The notes under the pieces are model-generated. The model made no database searches. It saw only the letters and a program-made list of their open reading frames with translations, and was not told the DNA's origin. 5,118 nt of DNA from positions 12,962 through 18,079 of the forward strand of contig DLOQ01000170.1 in NCBI GenBank assembly GCA_002479655.1, in the 5' to 3' direction. The stretch comes from Lachnospiraceae bacterium UBA7480. GTDB taxonomy: Bacteria; Bacillota; Clostridia; Lachnospirales; Lachnospiraceae. The position numbers and the translations under genes are program-made. Below, piece by piece: positions 1 to 5,118 of this stretch; the first letter of the stretch is position 1; the number at the start of each line of letters is the position of its first letter.

Positions 1-92
1 GCAGGGCGCAGTTGAACTTATATGAAGGGGAATGGAAGAAATATTCCGAAAGAATCACTTTATTGTTTGAGAAAGGAGTCGGCGATGAATAA
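1..92 (+). CDS. C-terminal end of a probable PadR-family transcriptional regulator (5' end outside window)
   Basis: An open frame enters from the left edge (first whole codon at 3) and stops at the TAA at 90-92. It encodes about 29 residues, including LYEGEWKKYSERITLLFEKG. The pattern of a Trp and a Tyr in an amphipathic helix, then hydrophobic residues and a short charged tail, is what the C-terminal dimerisation helix of short PadR-family repressors looks like. The frame overlaps the next gene by 8 nt. PadR repressors are commonly encoded directly before HAAS/DUF1700 and DUF4097 genes in Firmicutes and often repress their own operon, so it is probably the local regulator; that role is inferred. 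The DNA-binding winged helix lies outside the window, so the family call rests on the tail and the gene context. Confidence 0.72.
   Translation, partial: RAQLNLYEGEWKKYSERITLLFEKGVGDE
72..78 (+). promoter_or_regulatory. Ribosome binding site of the HAAS/DUF1700 gene
   Basis: AAAGGAG lies 6 nt before the ATG at 85, inside the last codons of the upstream PadR-like gene. It decides the start of the DUF1700 gene: the in-frame ATG at 22 has no comparable site and would add 21 residues that do not resemble the family N-terminus. Confidence 0.85.
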
Positions 93-795
93 GGAGGAGT
101 TTTTAAGTCAACTGGAAGCGCAGTTGTCCGGTATGCCGGAAAATGAAAAACAGGAAGCCATACAATATTACCGTGATTATTTTGAAGATGCCGGAAAGGA
201 ACAGGAAAATGATATACTGGCATCTTTGGGAAGTCCGGAGGAAGTGGCGAAGAATATCAGAGAAGAGAATCAGAGCGGCGAATGGACGGAGCGGGGGTAT
301 TGCGCAGAGCATCCGTCTGCCGATACCGGTATCGTAAAGACGGATGCCACAACTTGGCAGGATACAGGGAATCAGCAGAACATGGGAAATCAACAGAATG
401 TCGGTCCGGAACCTGCCAAAAAAGAGGATAAGGCGGGGATCATTCTGGCGATCGTGCTGGCTGTAGTGTTAAGTCCTGTCTGGATCCCGCTGATGGGAAG
501 CATGATTGGAGTTATCATAGGACTGGTCGGAGCGTTTGTCGGGTTCATGGTTTCCGGCGCGGCATTGTTCCTTGTAAGCATACCTATTGTGATAGGAAGT
601 ATATGCTTCATGGTGGCGGGACTTCCGGTTCCGGTCGGATTGATGCTGATGGGAGCGGGGCTGATGATCGGAGCTATAGGGATCCTGTTTATCTTCCTTA
701 CCGTGCTGATCATCCGTTATGCGATTCCGGCGCTGGTGAAGGGAATAAAGAGTTTATGGAATATGATTTTTAAAAGAAGGGAGGCATCCAAATGA
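85..795 (+). CDS. HAAS/DUF1700-family integral membrane protein
   Basis: A 236-residue protein in three parts. Residues 1-61 form the HAAS (DUF1700) domain: it begins MNKEEFLSQLEAQL, continues with a MPENEKQEAIQYYRDYFEDA helix, and ends with LGSPEEVAKNIREE. Residues 62-116 are a polar linker rich in Gln, Asn, Thr and Gly. Residues 117 to about 217 are almost entirely hydrophobic, rich in Gly, Val and Ile, and probably make three or four membrane helices, followed by a basic tail ending KRREASK. In this family the helical domain is cytosolic and the gene is paired with a PadR regulator. The molecular function is not established, although a role in envelope sensing or signalling is often suggested. 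The start at 85 is chosen for its Shine-Dalgarno site and because the protein then begins with the family motif. It overlaps the PadR-like gene by 8 nt and the DUF4097 gene by 4 nt. The linker DNA carries a long inverted repeat (309-347) and an 18-nt tandem repeat. Confidence 0.88.
   Translation: MNKEEFLSQLEAQLSGMPENEKQEAIQYYRDYFEDAGKEQENDILASLGSPEEVAKNIREENQSGEWTERGYCAEHPSADTGIVKTDATTWQDTGNQQNMGNQQNVGPEPAKKEDKAGIILAIVLAVVLSPVWIPLMGSMIGVIIGLVGAFVGFMVSGAALFLVSIPIVIGSICFMVAGLPVPVGLMLMGAGLMIGAIGILFIFLTVLIIRYAIPALVKGIKSLWNMIFKRREASK
309..347. repeat. 39-nt interrupted inverted repeat inside the DUF1700 linker
   Basis: The outer arms are GCATCCGTCT (309-318) and AGACGGATGC (338-347), exact reverse complements over 10 bp. 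Between them is a perfect 14-bp palindrome, CGATACCGGTATCG (321-334), separated from the arms by GC on the left and TAA on the right. As RNA it could fold into a 10-bp stem, a small internal loop, a 5-bp stem and a CCGG tetraloop. It codes for residues 75-88, part of the unstructured linker between the HAAS domain and the membrane region. No run of T follows, so it does not look like a terminator. It could be an operator, an mRNA structure affecting translation of the membrane part, or the remains of a palindromic element. Its existence is certain from the sequence; its role is unknown. Confidence 0.85.
367..402 (+). repeat. Two 18-nt tandem units encoding GNQQNM/GNQQNV
   Basis: Units at 367-384 and 385-402 encode GNQQNM and GNQQNV. 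They agree at 13 of 18 bases. Four of the five differences fall in the third codon position or in the last codon's wobble base, so the peptide repeat is better kept than the DNA. It lies in the flexible linker just before the first membrane helix. Likely a duplicated linker segment with no fold of its own. Confidence 0.7.
777..784 (+). promoter_or_regulatory. Ribosome binding site of the DUF4097 gene
   Basis: AAGGGAGG lies 7 nt before the ATG at 792, inside the last codons of the DUF1700 gene. Together with the ATGA stop/start overlap at 792-795 it suggests translational coupling of the two membrane proteins. Confidence 0.85.
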
Positions 796-1712
796 AAAAA
801 TTTGCAATGATATCATTGATTACAGCGGGCGTTATGTTTGCTCTGGGACTGGGATTGTTTATTATCGGCGGTGTATCGGGCGGCATAAAGCTGATTGCGG
901 ATTTTTCTGTTAATGGTGTGGAGTCCCTGCTGGAAAATATCGGAGGGATCGTAAATATCGTCCCGGAGAATTTTATTCCTGAGGAGGTAAATGTTGAGTA
1001 TAATGAGGCGTATCCCATCATTCAGGGAGGAAACGTCAGCAATATGCAGATCTGTACGCGGGATGAGGTCACGGATGTGAAGCTCTGCGTTATGAGCGGA
1101 GATCTTGACATTGAAAGTGTCGGCGGTACGGATTATTTCGGCGTGGATTGGGAAGGAATGGGAAGATTTCAGTATTATGTGGAGGATGGAACATTATATG
1201 TGATATCTACAGAGAATCTCGGAGACACTACCGTCTATGTGCCGGAGGATATGGTATGTGAAAGCTATACGCTTGCGGTTGCGGCCGGCAATGTTGAGGC
1301 TGATATTATCAGGGCGGATGAGGTCTCCTTGTATGTCGGGATGTCGGAGGTATCGATTGATGCGCTGGAAGCGGACAGCCTTACGGTGGAAGCAGGCAAA
1401 TGCAGTCTTGAAATTGCCGGAGGTAATGTCGGAGAATGTGTTGTGACTTATGACACCAGCGATATCGGCTATTCGGGAAGCATTTCCGGCAATGTGGATG
1501 TGACGGGCTCCATGGGAAATCTGGAGTTTGAGCTTTGGGGAGATTCAGATCAGTTTAATTATTTTATACATTCTACGATGGGAAGTGTAGACATGCCGGG
1601 GTATCATGTGGTAGGATGGACACAGAACAAAACGATTGCTAACAATGCTGGAAAGGATATGACGCTTACTTCATCCATGGGAAATATCGAGGTGGACTTT
1701 ATGGTTGAATGA
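792..1712 (+). CDS. DUF4097-family membrane-anchored beta-repeat protein
   Basis: A 306-residue protein. It starts with MKKFAMISL and a hydrophobic stretch at about residues 5-30, which would act as a signal anchor with the KK end inside the cell, placing the rest outside. The remainder is beta-rich and built from short degenerate repeats: a turn such as SGD, AGN, SGN or SMGN, then alternating hydrophobic residues (for example GNVEADI from residue 166, GNVDV from 233, SMGNLEFEL from 240, STMGSVDM from 261, SSMGNIEV from 294). This is the pattern of DUF4097 beta-helix or beta-sheet repeat proteins, often annotated as putative adhesins. The function is not established; the adhesin label is a family guess. 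Its overlap with the DUF1700 gene suggests the two products act together in the envelope. The reading frame is intact and ends right after a last SMGN repeat. The stop overlaps the most upstream folC start. Confidence 0.82.
   Translation: MKKFAMISLITAGVMFALGLGLFIIGGVSGGIKLIADFSVNGVESLLENIGGIVNIVPENFIPEEVNVEYNEAYPIIQGGNVSNMQICTRDEVTDVKLCVMSGDLDIESVGGTDYFGVDWEGMGRFQYYVEDGTLYVISTENLGDTTVYVPEDMVCESYTLAVAAGNVEADIIRADEVSLYVGMSEVSIDALEADSLTVEAGKCSLEIAGGNVGECVVTYDTSDIGYSGSISGNVDVTGSMGNLEFELWGDSDQFNYFIHSTMGSVDMPGYHVVGWTQNKTIANNAGKDMTLTSSMGNIEVDFMVE
1509..1685 (+). repeat. Direct 12-nt repeat encoding SMGN in the DUF4097 protein
   Basis: TCCATGGGAAAT occurs identically at 1509-1520 and 1674-1685, both in frame and both encoding Ser-Met-Gly-Asn. 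A diverged copy encoding STMGS lies between them at about 1572-1586. The Met residues are at positions 241, 263 and 296. These are the best kept turns of the C-terminal beta repeats. The entry spans from the first to the last copy. Confidence 0.6.
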
Positions 1713-3058
1713 TCCGGCAAAATCATGTCATGATGGAAGAATTGAAGGATTATAGGGATGTCGAGGAATATATTCTTGACATCCCGAAATTTACGAAGAA
1801 ACACACGCAGAGTGAGACAGACGGATTTTACTCATTTTTGGGACGGCCGGGAGAACGGCAGAAGATCATTCATGTCGCCGGAACCAACGGAAAAGGTTCC
1901 GTATGCGCTTATTCTGAAGCGATGCTTATGGCTGCAGGGCATACCTGCGGCTTATTTACGTCTCCGCATCTGGAATGTATGCGCGAACGCATCCGCTTAC
2001 AGAAGACAGATATCCCGGAGGAGGCGTTTGTCAGGATATTTTCCTATGTCCTCCGGCAGACAAAACAATATTCAAAGAACTATTTTCCGACTTTTTTTGA
2101 GCTTCTTTTTTTCATGGCAATGGTGTATTTTGAGGAAACAAAGCCGGAATATATCATCCTTGAGACAGGGCTGGGCGGACGGCTGGATGCCACTAATATC
2201 GTAAAAAATAAGAAGCTCTGCATCATCACAAGGATCGCTATGGATCATACGGCATATCTGGGAGAGACCTTGGAGGAGATTGCCGGAGAGAAAGCCGGCA
2301 TTATCTTAGGCGGTGTTCCGGTTGTTTACTATCATGAAACAGAAAGCATCAGCCGTGTGATCAGGGAAAAGGCAGAAGAAATGGGGGCGGAGGCGGTTCC
2401 GATTGCCGAGAGGGATATTTTAAATTTAAAAAATAATCAAAAATACATTGATTTTTCTATTTTCTTTGAGTATTATGGTTATTATAACATTAAAGTGCCG
2501 TCTTGTGCTCTTTATCAGTGTATGAATGTTTCAATGGCATTATATGCGATGCTGCGGATGCTGGGAAAGCAGCTGACGCAGGAGACAGCGGCAGAGGCGG
2601 TCCTGCGGACAAGCTGGCCCTGCCGGATGGAGGAGATCCTGCCCGGATTCTTATTGGATGGTGCGCATAATCCTAATGGGATGCAGGCGCTGCTGCAGAG
2701 TTTATCTTATCGGCAGGAACGGAAAATCTTACTTTTTGCAGTGGTATCCGATAAAGATATAGCTGCCATGGTGCATGAAATCACCGCTTCGGGGATATTT
2801 GAGCAATATATCATTACGATGGCGGGCGGCGCGCGGTCGGCAGACTTGGAGTATGTTGAAGGGCTGTTTAAGAACGATACAGAGAAAGACGTGAAGACAT
2901 TTCAGGATGCCGGACAGGCTTTTGAATATGGGAAAAAAGTGCGGCAGGACGGATTACTGGTAGTGGCGGGATCATTATATCTGACAGGCTTGATCCGTAG
3001 TTTGTGTAAAGGTGAAAAGGATGCTCATACCATATCAACGGACGGGTCGGATATTTAA
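1709..3058 (+). CDS. folC: Folylpolyglutamate synthase (possibly also dihydrofolate synthase)
   Basis: A 449-residue cytosolic Mur-ligase-family enzyme that uses ATP to add glutamate to reduced folates, which keeps them in the cell; many bacterial FolC proteins also make dihydrofolate from dihydropteroate. Visible family motifs are EYILDIPKF near the start, the P-loop HVAGTNGKGSV (GTNGKGS at residues 58-64), TSPHL at 84-88, TFFELLFFMAM from 128, ETGLGGRLDATN at 152-163, MDH...LGETLEEIAGEKAGII at 178-199 (its Lys195 lies where family members carry a carbamylated Lys), LDGAHNPNGM with Asp317 and His320 in the C-terminal domain, SDKD, and a GSLYLTGLIR ending. Length is normal for the family, with about 17 extra polar residues at the end. 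All core motifs are present, so the enzyme should be active. Start: 1709 overlaps the previous stop as ATGA, but no good Shine-Dalgarno site is seen; 1730 or 1733 would fit the usual N-terminus better. Whether it is mono- or bifunctional cannot be told here. Confidence 0.95.
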   Translation: MIRQNHVMMEELKDYRDVEEYILDIPKFTKKHTQSETDGFYSFLGRPGERQKIIHVAGTNGKGSVCAYSEAMLMAAGHTCGLFTSPHLECMRERIRLQKTDIPEEAFVRIFSYVLRQTKQYSKNYFPTFFELLFFMAMVYFEETKPEYIILETGLGGRLDATNIVKNKKLCIITRIAMDHTAYLGETLEEIAGEKAGIILGGVPVVYYHETESISRVIREKAEEMGAEAVPIAERDILNLKNNQKYIDFSIFFEYYGYYNIKVPSCALYQCMNVSMALYAMLRMLGKQLTQETAAEAVLRTSWPCRMEEILPGFLLDGAHNPNGMQALLQSLSYRQERKILLFAVVSDKDIAAMVHEITASGIFEQYIITMAGGARSADLEYVEGLFKNDTEKDVKTFQDAGQAFEYGKKVRQDGLLVVAGSLYLTGLIRSLCKGEKDAHTISTDGSDI

Positions 3059-3103
3059 GAAAGATAATTGCTTAGCAGGTTTAGAAAGGAACAGGGTATA
3101 TAA

Positions 3104-3247
3104 ATGATCAATTTTGAAGAGGAATTGAAAAAATTTCATCCGAGTCTGGAGCTGCAGGATGCAGAGGAAATATTAAATCAACGAGATAATACAGATATGA
3201 CAGATATATTTTTTGATATTATAAAGGAAACGGACGAAGAAGTTTAG
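3104..3247 (+). CDS. Small acidic hypothetical protein (47 residues)
   Basis: An open frame of 48 codons, ATG at 3104 to TAG at 3245-3247. The product starts MINFEEELKKFHPSLELQ and ends FFDIIKETDEEV. It has 15 Asp or Glu against 4 Lys or Arg, no membrane segment and no signal peptide, and reads as two amphipathic helices (about residues 3-11 and 19-41). AGGG at 3093-3096 lies 7 nt before the ATG, and a stronger AAAGGA lies at 3085-3090. The frame fills the gap between folC and the TPR gene, and its stop codon is embedded in the Shine-Dalgarno site of the TPR gene. Good codon pattern, site and spacing make it a real gene rather than a chance frame. I do not recognise a named family. By context it may act with the downstream TPR protein, but that is inference. 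Confidence 0.78.
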   Translation: MINFEEELKKFHPSLELQDAEEILNQRDNTDMTDIFFDIIKETDEEV

Positions 3248-3250
3248 GAG
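3246..3250 (+). promoter_or_regulatory. Ribosome binding site of the TPR gene, overlapping the upstream stop codon
   Basis: AGGAG lies 10 nt before the ATG at 3261, and its first two bases are the last two bases of the TAG stop of the small acidic gene. Ribosomes ending on the small gene would be placed on the site for the next gene, which suggests coupling. Confidence 0.75.
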
Positions 3251-3260
3251 ATAGACGGTT

Positions 3261-4679
3261 ATGCTTTGTTATCAGTGTGGGTGCCGTTTATCAGAGTTGG
3301 ATTATTGTACAGGCTGTGGCGCGGATGTGCGCGCATACAAAAAGATCATGTACGCCGCGGAATATGCTTATAACGATGGATTGGAGCGTGCCAAAGTCAG
3401 AGACCTGTCAGGAGCTGTTAACTCTTTGCGGCAATGTTTAAAATATAATAAACAGCATGTGGATGCGCGGAATCTTCTGGGACTGATCTATTTTGAATGT
3501 GGGGAAGTCGGCGCTGCTTTGATTGAATGGGTGATCAGTGCGGCGGTACGGGAAGAACGGAATCTTGCGCTGGATTATATGGAGATCATTCAGTCTAATC
3601 AGGGAAGGCTGGATATCATCCGTACGACGATCAAAAAGTACAATGTCTCTTTGGAGCTGTGCCAAAAAGGCGATTATGATATGGCGATCATCCAGCTGCG
3701 CAAGGTGCTGAATCAGAATCCTAAATTTTTAAAGGCTCATCAGCTGTTAGGGCTTTTATATGTCCAAAGGGAAGAATGGGAAAAGGCAAAGCGGGAATTT
3801 ACGCATTGCAAGCGGATCGATGTTGGAGACGTGAAGACCCTGCGGTATCTGAAAGAGGTGGAAGAACAGCTGGATCCTGATGATGTACATTCTTCAGGGC
3901 GCGGTAAAAATAAAAAGCGGCAGAAGGAAGAAAGCGCCGCTGTCTATAAATCCAGCGGCAATGATGTCATCATCCAGCCGCTCAATGGAAAGGAACCGCT
4001 GGGGATCAACGCGTTTATACAGATCGCTCTGGGCATCGTGATCGGACTCTGCGTCACCATCTTTTTGATTACGCCTTCTAAGGTGCAGAGTGCGCAGGAT
4101 GAGCTGAAGGTTCAGATCAACGGCTATGCGGAGCAGCTGGATTGGAAAAATACCGAGATCGTAGAACTGGAAACGAGGATCAGCCAGTTGGAGCAGACCA
4201 ACCTGTCATTACAGGATAGGCTGAACGCCCTATCGGGCTCTGACGGTGCGTTGAAGGAGATCAATGAGTTAATGGCAGCGGCGTATGCGGCGCTTGACCA
4301 TACACAGGATGTGATGAAGGTTGAACAGCACCTGGGCGCGATCAGTCAGACATATGTAGATCAGGAGGCTTCACCGGAATTTCTCGATCTATATAATTAT
4401 CTGAGGTCATCCATTGGAGATTCCGTATCGCAGTCTTATTATAGCAGCGGATTGGAAGCATATAATCAGATGGATTATACCACGGCCATTACGCATCTTG
4501 GGAGAGCATACCAGTATGACCGGAGCAATGACAACGCTTTGTATTATCTTGGCTTGGCATATATGGACAGCGGGGATGTGGAGCATGCGGAGGAGTCATT
4601 TCAGCAGTTGATCGAGGCGTTTCCAAGCAGCGCGCTGGTTACGAAGGCACAGCAGAAACTGGCGGAAATTGCGGAATAA
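3261..4679 (+). CDS. Zinc-ribbon, TPR, transmembrane, coiled-coil, TPR protein
   Basis: A 472-residue protein of unusual layout. Residues 3-19 are a minimal zinc ribbon with Cys3, Cys6, Cys16 and Cys19 (CYQC...CTGC). Residues 37 to about 200 hold tetratricopeptide repeats, clearest at 37-102 and 123-195 (QKGDYDMAIIQLRKVLNQNP, then HQLLGLLYVQREEWEKAKREF). A basic linker at 214-222 (RGKNKKRQK) precedes one membrane helix at about 249-272. Residues 273 to about 325 have a heptad-like pattern typical of a coiled coil (ELETRISQLEQ). More TPRs fill about 391-470, ending in a FPSSALVTKAQQKL helix. By the positive-inside rule the zinc ribbon and first TPRs are cytosolic and the coiled coil and last TPRs are outside. 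TPRs bind proteins, so it probably is a scaffold across the membrane; no enzyme domain is seen. It is coupled to the small acidic gene and ends before a terminator; spoIIAA follows. The specific function is unknown. Confidence 0.88.
   Translation: MLCYQCGCRLSELDYCTGCGADVRAYKKIMYAAEYAYNDGLERAKVRDLSGAVNSLRQCLKYNKQHVDARNLLGLIYFECGEVGAALIEWVISAAVREERNLALDYMEIIQSNQGRLDIIRTTIKKYNVSLELCQKGDYDMAIIQLRKVLNQNPKFLKAHQLLGLLYVQREEWEKAKREFTHCKRIDVGDVKTLRYLKEVEEQLDPDDVHSSGRGKNKKRQKEESAAVYKSSGNDVIIQPLNGKEPLGINAFIQIALGIVIGLCVTIFLITPSKVQSAQDELKVQINGYAEQLDWKNTEIVELETRISQLEQTNLSLQDRLNALSGSDGALKEINELMAAAYAALDHTQDVMKVEQHLGAISQTYVDQEASPEFLDLYNYLRSSIGDSVSQSYYSSGLEAYNQMDYTTAITHLGRAYQYDRSNDNALYYLGLAYMDSGDVEHAEESFQQLIEAFPSSALVTKAQQKLAEIAE
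3936..3959. repeat. Short GC-rich inverted repeat in the juxtamembrane linker of the TPR gene
   Basis: GCCGCTG (3936-3942) and CAGCGGC (3953-3959) are exact reverse complements with a 10-nt AT-rich loop. It lies in the disordered linker before the membrane helix. No T run follows. A 7-bp stem of this kind may arise by chance in a 5-kb window, so no function is assigned. Confidence 0.4.
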
Positions 4680-4721
4680 GCATTTCCGGCAGACAGTTAC
4701 AAAGGGAATTATAAGATACGA

Positions 4722-4751
4722 AAGAGAGAGCATAGGAATATGCTCTCTTTT
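4722..4751 (+). terminator. Intrinsic terminator after the TPR gene
   Basis: AGAGAGCATA (4725-4734) and TATGCTCTCT (4739-4748) form a perfect 10-bp stem with a GGAA tetraloop. It can be lengthened by one G-T and two A-T pairs at the base, and the T run at 4748-4751 follows directly. It lies 42 nt after the stop of the TPR gene and before spoIIAA, so it separates that unit from the sporulation operon. The A-rich sequence on the left is short, so termination in the reverse direction is less likely. Confidence 0.85.
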
Positions 4752-4781
4752 GTAGTTGTCCAATTATTATTAAATTATAAG

Positions 4782-4787
4782 AAAGGA
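4782..4787 (+). promoter_or_regulatory. Ribosome binding site of spoIIAA
   Basis: AAAGGA lies 9 nt before the ATG at 4797. It fixes the spoIIAA start there. The longer in-frame start at 4740 lies inside the terminator hairpin and would add a hydrophobic leader foreign to the family. Confidence 0.82.
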
Positions 4788-4796
4788 AAGAAGAAA

Positions 4797-5108
4797 ATGC
4801 AGATTGAGGACAAATATCTGGTGATTCGGATGCCGGAAGAGATCGACCACCACCAGGCGGTGCTGATACGAAAACAGGCGGATGAAAAAATTGTGAAAGG
4901 AGAGATTCAGGACGTGATCTTTGATTTTTCGGCTACCAGAGTCATGGACAGCTCTGGGATTGGGATGATCATGGGGCGTCAGAGAGTGGTGTCCAATTTT
5001 GGCGGGCATATCTATATTGCCAATGCAAGCAGCCGGATTCATGATATCCTTTGCGCCGCAGGCTTGCAGAAGATCGTCAGTTTTATTACGGCACAGGAGA
5101 TGAATTGA
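4797..5108 (+). CDS. spoIIAA: Anti-sigma-F factor antagonist SpoIIAA
   Basis: A 103-residue cytosolic STAS-domain protein. In sporulation, unphosphorylated SpoIIAA binds the anti-sigma factor SpoIIAB and frees sigma-F in the forespore; SpoIIAB inactivates it by phosphorylating a serine, and the phosphatase SpoIIE reverses this. The hallmark is the VIFDFSATRVMDSSGIGMIMGR stretch: a beta strand, then the DSSGIG phosphorylation loop, with Ser53 matching the phosphorylated Ser58 of Bacillus subtilis. Later residues (GGHIYIANAS, then a helix and LCAAGLQKIVSF) also fit. It is a little shorter than the 117-residue Bacillus protein, mainly at the ends. Being first after a terminator with a ribosome site right behind it fits the usual spoIIAA-spoIIAB-sigF order. 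Other STAS antagonists (RsbV type) are similar; the short length, MDSSGIGMIMGR and likely gene order favour SpoIIAA. Confidence 0.88.
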   Translation: MQIEDKYLVIRMPEEIDHHQAVLIRKQADEKIVKGEIQDVIFDFSATRVMDSSGIGMIMGRQRVVSNFGGHIYIANASSRIHDILCAAGLQKIVSFITAQEMN

Positions 5109-5114
5109 GGAAAG
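5107..5114 (+). promoter_or_regulatory. Ribosome binding site of the next gene, probably spoIIAB
   Basis: GAGGAAAG overlaps the spoIIAA stop codon and is followed by A residues to the end of the window. It predicts a start codon within the next few bases outside. In the known operon the next gene encodes the anti-sigma factor and kinase SpoIIAB; its identity here is inferred from that order. Confidence 0.6.
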
Positions 5115-5118
5115 AAAA

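Noticed and set aside
22..84. Upstream start for the DUF1700 protein, adding 21 residues
   Set aside because: No Shine-Dalgarno site before 22, the extension does not resemble the family, and this DNA codes for the PadR-like tail in another frame. The ATG at 85 has an ideal site.
390..1021. Long reverse-strand frames opposite the DUF1700 and DUF4097 genes
   Set aside because: They mirror the codon bias of the forward genes, lack ribosome sites, and their peptides (rich in Pro, Ile and Thr) resemble no family.
3059..3103. Promoter or terminator between folC and the small acidic gene
   Set aside because: The 45-nt gap has TTGCTT and TATATA but about 23 nt apart, with the second touching the start codon. 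No hairpin was found. Read-through from folC seems more likely.
4215..4234. GATAGG / CCTATC inverted repeat in the TPR gene coiled-coil region
   Set aside because: Only 6-bp arms inside conserved coding sequence; expected by chance in a window of this size.
4734..4764. Sigma-H promoter before spoIIAA (AGGAATA with CCAAT downstream)
   Set aside because: The gap between the boxes is about 20 nt, too long for sigma-H, and the -10 lacks GAAT. Not listed as a promoter.
4750..4781. Sigma-A promoter before spoIIAA (TTGTAG or TTGTCC with TATAAG)
   Set aside because: Possible pairings give spacings of 14 or 19 nt with poor boxes, and the transcript would begin at or inside the ribosome binding site.
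4740..4796. Upstream start for SpoIIAA, adding 19 residues
   Set aside because: The start is inside the terminator stem, has no ribosome site, and the leader is not part of the STAS family.

Overview
The window looks like chromosomal DNA of an anaerobic spore-forming Clostridia, most likely Lachnospiraceae. This rests on purine-rich Shine-Dalgarno sites before nearly every gene, moderate GC content by eye, FolC and SpoIIAA of clostridial type, and a PadR/DUF1700/DUF4097 gene set that is common in Firmicutes. The lineage is inferred from protein character, not from a search. Every gene lies on the + strand and almost no DNA is left over. No RNA gene, insertion sequence, CRISPR array or phage gene was seen.

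Region 1 (1-1712) is a membrane or envelope module: the last codons of a probable PadR-family repressor, a HAAS/DUF1700 membrane protein (85-795), and a single-pass DUF4097 beta-repeat protein (792-1712). The genes overlap by 8 and 4 nt, so they are probably translationally coupled. Inside the DUF1700 linker there is a striking 39-nt interrupted inverted repeat (309-347), followed by a short tandem repeat.

Region 2 (1709-3058) is folC, folylpolyglutamate synthase. Its most upstream start overlaps the DUF4097 stop as ATGA, so a folate enzyme sits at the end of the envelope-module transcript.

Region 3 (3104-4679) holds a 47-codon, strongly acidic small protein gene, then a large gene for a zinc-ribbon/TPR/transmembrane/coiled-coil/TPR protein. 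The Shine-Dalgarno site of the large gene overlaps the stop codon of the small one. A strong intrinsic terminator (4722-4751) closes this unit.

Region 4 (4797 to the end) starts the sporulation operon with spoIIAA, the anti-anti-sigma factor for sigma-F. A Shine-Dalgarno site at the right edge predicts that the next gene, probably spoIIAB, starts just outside the window.

No wholly new system is evident. The items most worth a second look are the inverted repeat inside the DUF1700 gene, the small acidic gene coupled to the double-TPR membrane protein, and the coupling of folC to the envelope module.
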